A stretch of DNA of 8,715 nt from Chloroflexota bacterium (GTDB lineage: Bacteria; Chloroflexota; UBA6077; CF-72): NCBI GenBank assembly GCA_019247135.1, contig JAFAPL010000977.1, positions 1 through 8,715 on the forward strand. Direction: 5' to 3'. Of the stretch, positions 5,778 to 8,715 are shown piece after piece. How positions within the stretch are numbered: position 1 is the first letter of the stretch; every line of letters begins with the position of its first letter. The notes under the pieces were generated by a model. The model was given only the letters and a program-made list of their open reading frames with translations. It was not told the DNA's origin and made no database searches. A program made the translations under genes and the position numbers.

Positions 5778-6275
5778 ATGGAGCGGCTGTGGACGCCGTG
5801 GCGCCGCGAGTTCATCGAAGGCGCAACAAGCGACGAGAAGGCATCAGACGGTGCATGCTTTCTGTGCCAGGTGCCCGCCGACCACGACGACGCTCGAAAC
5901 CTGCTCCTGCATCGCGGCGAGCACGTGTTCACGATCCTGAATCGCTATCCGTACAACACCGGCCACCTGATGATCGCCCCCTACGAGCACACCGGCGATT
6001 TCCCAAATCTGGACCCCACGACTGCATCAGAGCTCATCCACGAGAGCCAGCGCAGCGTCGCCATTCTGCGCCAGGTGTATACGCCCGACGCATTCAACGC
6101 GGGCATGAACCTGGGCAAATCCGCCGGCGCGGGTGTACCGGATCACCTGCACGTCCACGTCGTTCCGCGGTGGAGCGGCGACACCAACTTCATGCCCGTG
6201 ATCGCTCAGACAAAGGTCCTGCCGGAAACTCTGGACCAGACGTATGAGCGACTGGCACCGCTGTTCCAAGGCTGA
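5778..6275 (+). CDS. HIT-family nucleotide hydrolase/phosphorylase (Ap4A phosphorylase-like)
   Basis: A 165-residue cytoplasmic histidine-triad protein. The triad HLHVHVV places the three histidines at residues 123, 125 and 127; H125 would be the nucleophile that forms the nucleotidyl intermediate. Other family marks are the N-terminal RLWTPWR, a CxxC pair (C27, C30) that may bind zinc, LNRYPYNTGHLMIAPYEH (substrate pocket), GMNLGKSAGAGVPDHLH, and VPRWSGDTNFMPVI after the triad. The layout resembles mycobacterial-type Ap4A phosphorylases of the HIT family, which act on dinucleoside polyphosphates; hydrolase or AMP-lyase activity cannot be excluded. The ATG puts RLWTPWR at the normal N-terminus. 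It is divergently transcribed from the ychF operon, with an 80-base gap between the two start codons. Confidence 0.92.
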   Translation: MERLWTPWRREFIEGATSDEKASDGACFLCQVPADHDDARNLLLHRGEHVFTILNRYPYNTGHLMIAPYEHTGDFPNLDPTTASELIHESQRSVAILRQVYTPDAFNAGMNLGKSAGAGVPDHLHVHVVPRWSGDTNFMPVIAQTKVLPETLDQTYERLAPLFQG

Positions 6276-6352
6276 TCGGCCGACGCTCGCTTCGGCGGCC
6301 AACCGGTATATCGTGAAGCGTTCAGCCCACGGACATTGCTAGAAAACAGACC

Positions 6353-6357
6353 GGAGA
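6353..6357 (+). promoter_or_regulatory. Shine-Dalgarno site that decides the start at 6363
   Basis: GGAGA sits five bases before the ATG at 6363, the clearest ribosome-binding site in the window. It favours this start over the in-frame TTG at 6336, which has none and would put a polar stretch before the hydrophobic N-terminus. Confidence 0.7.
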
Positions 6358-6362
6358 CCGCC

Positions 6363-6944
6363 ATGTACGTTCTGGCCGCGCTGCTGATGTTGTTGCCGCT
6401 GTTTGAGCAGACTTCCATCTGGCTCGATTTACCGCTGAGCAACTGGAACACACCTGGTGCCGCCGTTCCGGCCGCCGAGCCGGCGCCGAGCACGTTGCCG
6501 ATGTGCAGCAACGAGGAACGCGCTCCAGCCAATCCGGCGGAGTCTCAATTGGCCCCGCAGGGCTGGAAGCTGGAGACGTACTGGTCACCAATCGGCGGTT
6601 CGTCGCAACAGGTCATTCTCGCGACTTCTGGATACGACGGCATGTGCCGTCCGTTGGCGTTCAACGCGTTCGTTTTCTCCAACGGCCGATTCGCGGGCAC
6701 CCTTTCGCCAAACCCGATGCTCTCGCGCGAGGACGGTGTGCTCACGGGGACGCCATCCGTACTCCCCGACGGCACCATGCAAGCCGAGTTCATCCGCTAT
6801 GCGCCGACCGATCCGTTGTGCTGTCCGTCGGGCGGCCGAACGCCAGTGGTGTACGCGCTGGAATCGGTCAGCGGCGCACCCGTGGTTGTTCCAGTGCAGA
6901 TCACTTCCGCCGAAGTCATCTCCGCGCCAGCGCAGGTCCCTTGA
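6363..6944 (+). CDS. LppP/LprE-like exported protein
   Basis: A 193-residue protein with an N-terminal hydrophobic segment (about residues 1-21), acting as signal peptide or membrane anchor, then a Pro/Ala-rich linker and one extracytoplasmic domain (about 60-175). The domain resembles the LppP/LprE lipoprotein family known mainly from mycobacteria: a GWKLETYW start, FNAFVFSNGRFAGTLSP in the middle and an IRYAPTDPLCCPSGGRTPVVYAL end. Cysteines are at 48, 95, 153 and 154; C95 with C153 or C154 is a plausible disulfide. There is no lipobox cysteine after the hydrophobic segment, so it is probably not a lipoprotein here. The biochemical role of the family is not established. The next gene begins 15-24 bases after its stop. 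Confidence 0.7.
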   Translation: MYVLAALLMLLPLFEQTSIWLDLPLSNWNTPGAAVPAAEPAPSTLPMCSNEERAPANPAESQLAPQGWKLETYWSPIGGSSQQVILATSGYDGMCRPLAFNAFVFSNGRFAGTLSPNPMLSREDGVLTGTPSVLPDGTMQAEFIRYAPTDPLCCPSGGRTPVVYALESVSGAPVVVPVQITSAEVISAPAQVP

Positions 6945-6955
6945 GAGACCTTTGC

Positions 6956-6961
6956 CATAAT
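6956..6961 (+). promoter_or_regulatory. Putative -10 box of the cupin gene (leaderless, supports start at 6969)
   Basis: CATAAT matches TATAAT at five of six positions and lies seven bases before the ATG at 6969. The alternative ATG at 6960 would overlap this hexamer. No good -35 box is seen, and read-through from the upstream gene is also possible. Confidence 0.4.
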
Positions 6962-6968
6962 GCTGCCG

Positions 6969-7382
6969 ATGCCCGACTTCTCGCTCGAGCCTCGGGGGCG
7001 GCGGATCGATAAGCCGTGGGGCTATGAGGTCCTCCTGACGCCCCCCGATGTGCCCTACACCGCCAAGCTGATCCACGTACAGGCAGGCAAGCGACTCAGC
7101 TTGCAGCTGCACGACACCAAGATCGAAACGCAAACACTCGTGGCCGGGCGCGGCATCCCGGTGCTCGAGGGCCCAGACGGTGAGCTGCACGATGTCGATA
7201 TGCAGCCAGGCGTGGGCTATCACGTGGCGGTCCGTCAGCGGCACCGTCTGTGCGCTGCTCCGGACAATGACGCGACCGTGTTCGAAGCCTCGACGCCCGA
7301 GGCCGGCGTCACCTTACGACTGGAAGACGACTATGCGCGTCCGCACGAAACTGAGGAGGTGCGGCAAGCCGAGCGCGCGTGA
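6969..7382 (+). CDS. Cupin, mannose-6-phosphate isomerase type II-like
   Basis: A small single-domain cupin of 137 residues (140 if the ATG at 6960 is used). The order RIDKPWGYEVLL, then GKRLSLQLHDTKIE, then ASTPEAGVTLRLEDDYAR follows stand-alone type II phosphomannose isomerase/GDP-mannose pyrophosphorylase C-terminal cupins, which interconvert fructose-6-P and mannose-6-P or handle related sugar nucleotides. The first metal-binding motif keeps H and E (HDTKIE) but lacks the second His of the canonical HxH; the distal His is in RQRHRL. Sugar-phosphate isomerase activity is therefore plausible but not certain. I prefer the start at 6969 because of the -10-like box; neither start has a strong Shine-Dalgarno sequence. 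No sugar-nucleotide gene is adjacent in this window to support a pathway. Confidence 0.8.
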   Translation: MPDFSLEPRGRRIDKPWGYEVLLTPPDVPYTAKLIHVQAGKRLSLQLHDTKIETQTLVAGRGIPVLEGPDGELHDVDMQPGVGYHVAVRQRHRLCAAPDNDATVFEASTPEAGVTLRLEDDYARPHETEEVRQAERA

Positions 7383-7581
7383 GAGCACCGCGCCCGCCTG
7401 ACCGCGCGGCTGCACCACACTGCGCTTATACGGACTCCGCTCGCCCGGATGTCCACCGAACACGGCGTACTTTTGAGAATCACCGCGGGCTGGCCCGTTG
7501 CCGCCGCGGCGCGGTGAGCGGCGACACGTTGCACCCGATCGCCACGCCACGCAAACCCGACCGTCCCCTATCCGCCCGACC
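7383..7581. other. Non-coding leader between cupin and membrane-protein genes
   Basis: About 200 bases with no credible gene. It contains a GC palindrome (CGCCGCGGCG, 7502-7511) and a direct repeat of CCCGACCGT at 7556-7564 and 7575-7583, the second copy of which overlaps the GTG start of the next gene. A frame open from TTG 7498 adds 28 Arg/Pro/His-rich residues to the membrane protein and looks like untranslated leader. I see no strong promoter or terminator. Confidence 0.5.
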
Positions 7582-8496
7582 GTGACCGCGATCCCGGCCG
7601 CGGCGTTCTTCCTGTTCCTCGAAGCTGCCGCCGGCGGCACGATCGCCCTCTTCTGGGTCCACCTGCGCAACGAAGTGGGGCGTGGCTTCACCCTGTTCAC
7701 CGGCGCCGCGTTTCTGATCATCGGCGCCCTGGCCATCTGGCTGCGTGCCACCTTCCCGCCGAGCGCAGCGCTCGCGCTGAGCGCGACCGGCCGCCTGTGG
7801 TTCAGCGTCGAGCGGTGGACGACGATCGCGTTCATTCTCCTGCTCGCTGTCTACCTGACGGCGCTGTACGTCGTTCCGCGTCGCCGCCGCGGCAGGGATC
7901 AGGCGAAGATCGGACGCAATGGCGTCGCCACTCGCCCGACCCACACCGACTCTGGACCGCGCCCGGCCGAGCTGTGGCGTCCGCTCGCGGTGATCGGTCC
8001 GCTCGTCCCGCTGATGGCCTTGTGCGCGGTGTGGTCGGCGGCACTGGTCGATGCCAGCGCGCAGCTGTTTGGACTCGGTACGCCGCTGGCGGTCCTGGCG
8101 GGCGCCCTGGCCCTCGGCTCGGCGCTGACGGGCCTCTCACTCGGGCACTGGTATCTCGTGTCGCCGACCTTATCCATCCAACCGCTGGTGCGCGTGAACT
8201 TTCTTTGCCTCGGCGCCATCGTGGCCCAGCTCTTTCTGCTGCCGATCCTGATGTTCGGCCCCGGCACGGCTGCCGACGCGCTCCACTCTCTGTTGACCGA
8301 CTACCTGCTGTTTCTGGGGGTGCGGGTCGTCTTTGGCCTGCTCGTGCCGCTCGGCGCCACGGTCATGACCTGGCGGACGGCGCGCATTCGCTCGCTCGAC
8401 TCGGCGACCGGGTTGCTGTACATCGTGGCCGCGCTGGTGCTGGCGGGCGAGATCGCGGCGCGAGCGCTGTTTTTTCTCACTGGCGTGGCGACATGA
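7582..8496 (+). CDS. Polytopic membrane protein of unknown function (about eight helices)
   Basis: A 304-residue integral membrane protein from the GTG at 7582. I chose this start because it begins MTAIPAAAFFLFLEAA, straight into the first helix; the upstream TTG at 7498 adds a polar Arg-rich extension. Approximate helices, by recognisable stretches: AAAFFLFLEAAAGGTIALFW; LFTGAAFLIIGALAIWL; TIAFILLLAVYLTALYVV; LAVIGPLVPLMALCAVW; LAVLAGALALGSALTGLSL; FLCLGAIVAQLFLLPILMF; LGVRVVFGLLVPLGATVM; and TGLLYIVAALVLAGEIAA. A basic loop of about 35 residues separates helices 3 and 4. Conserved-looking polar sites inside the membrane are FLEAAAGG in helix 1, GHWYLVSP after helix 5 and GEIAAR in helix 8. 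The last pattern recalls NrfD/DmsC-like quinone-reactive anchors, but the similarity is weak and no partner redox gene is present. I would leave it unnamed. Confidence 0.75.
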   Translation: MTAIPAAAFFLFLEAAAGGTIALFWVHLRNEVGRGFTLFTGAAFLIIGALAIWLRATFPPSAALALSATGRLWFSVERWTTIAFILLLAVYLTALYVVPRRRRGRDQAKIGRNGVATRPTHTDSGPRPAELWRPLAVIGPLVPLMALCAVWSAALVDASAQLFGLGTPLAVLAGALALGSALTGLSLGHWYLVSPTLSIQPLVRVNFLCLGAIVAQLFLLPILMFGPGTAADALHSLLTDYLLFLGVRVVFGLLVPLGATVMTWRTARIRSLDSATGLLYIVAALVLAGEIAARALFFLTGVAT

Positions 8497-8506
8497 CCGC
8501 GCTCGC

Positions 8507-8599
8507 CGCTGACCGCTATCCGCCAACCGCTACTCGCCATCGGTGTCCGTCAACCCCAGCGATCCGCCACGCGCTAACCGCTGACGGATGACCGTCGAA
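8507..8599. repeat. Degenerate 7-bp tandem repeat tract
   Basis: The gap after the membrane-protein gene parses into successive heptamers such as CGCTGAC, CGCTATC, CGCCAAC, CGCTACT, CGCCATC, then, after short interruptions (8542-8547 and 8555-8564), CGTCAAC, CGCCACG, CGCTAAC, CGCTGAC, GGATGAC and CGTCGAA. Consensus is roughly CGCYNAC. It encodes no plausible protein and resembles short tandem heptamer repeats found between genes in several bacterial groups. Confidence 0.6.
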
Positions 8600-8627
8600 A
8601 GCCGCCGGCCGATGCTGCGACAGCTTG

Positions 8628-8633
8628 TAGACT
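8628..8633 (+). promoter_or_regulatory. Putative -10 box of the last gene (leaderless)
   Basis: TAGACT fits TANNNT and is followed by exactly six bases before the GTG at 8640, the same geometry as at the HIT-family gene. No -35 box is evident. Confidence 0.45.
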
Positions 8634-8639
8634 GCTCGT

Positions 8640-8715
8640 GTGCCGGACCCGATCACGTATCTGCCCGATGCGGACGCGCTGCTGCTGCGCGCTCCTCACG
8701 CGCTGGTCGCCTTCG
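8640..8715 (+). CDS. Start of a gene cut by the window edge
   Basis: A GTG at 8640 opens a frame of 25 complete codons that runs off the window (MPDPITYLPDADALLLRAP, then HALVAF). Codons have strong G/C third-position bias and the start lies six bases after a -10-like box. The LLLRAPHALVAF stretch could lead into a DFDGT motif of a HAD-type phosphatase, such as a trehalose-phosphatase-like protein, but the diagnostic residues lie beyond the end, so this is only a guess. Confidence 0.5.
   Translation, partial: MPDPITYLPDADALLLRAPHALVAF

Noticed and set aside
6278..6300. GC stem-loop after the HIT gene as an intrinsic terminator
   Set aside because: Only five consecutive base pairs form in either of two registers, with a long loop, and there is no T tract.
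7797..8591. Plus-strand open frame overlapping the membrane-protein gene in another frame
   Set aside because: The translation is Arg/Pro/Ala-rich and lacks any fold; the overlapping frame gives clear membrane helices.

Overview
This is a GC-rich (G/C at most third codon positions), densely coded bacterial window with no RNA gene, insertion sequence, CRISPR array or phage gene that I can recognise. A member of Chloroflexota or a neighbouring phylum is my best guess. It rests on the secreted protein with long Pro/Thr/Ala linkers, -10 boxes placed so that transcription would begin at the start codon, and the mix of an LppP/LprE-like protein with an actinobacterial-style HIT protein. This is an inference from style, not a phylogenetic result.

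Layout. Bases 23-2264 hold a classical two-component pair: an OmpR/PhoB-type response regulator and a membrane histidine kinase. After 34 bases comes a secreted, probably C-terminally membrane-anchored protein (2299-4149) built from a signal peptide, a PT-rich stalk, an SdrD/Cna-B-like beta domain and a C39-like cysteine peptidase domain. Facing it on the minus strand are ychF (4348-5418) and a small upstream partner of 84 residues (5443-5697). A compact divergent promoter region (5698-5777) separates this pair from a HIT-family protein (5778-6275). Next on the plus strand are an LppP/LprE-like exported protein (6363-6944), a mannose-6-phosphate-isomerase-type cupin (probably 6969-7382), an eight-helix membrane protein of unknown function (probably 7582-8496) and the first 25 codons of another gene (8640 onward).

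Working together. The kinase, regulator and exported peptidase look like one transcription unit, so the peptidase may be a target of the signalling pair or act with it at the cell surface. ychF and its small partner form a tight operon. The remaining genes are housekeeping-like and only loosely linked.

The most unusual structure is not a gene. Four consecutive imperfect copies of a unit of exactly 61 bp (4115-4358) fill the space between the convergent peptidase and ychF genes. The first copy contains the last codons of the peptidase gene and the fourth contains the last codons of ychF. A stem-loop spans each internal unit boundary. Other small structures are a perfect 10-3-10 dyad in the divergent promoter, an ATCA tetranucleotide run beside a start codon, a duplicated 12-bp stop/start module ahead of ychF, and a degenerate 7-bp repeat tract at 8507-8599.
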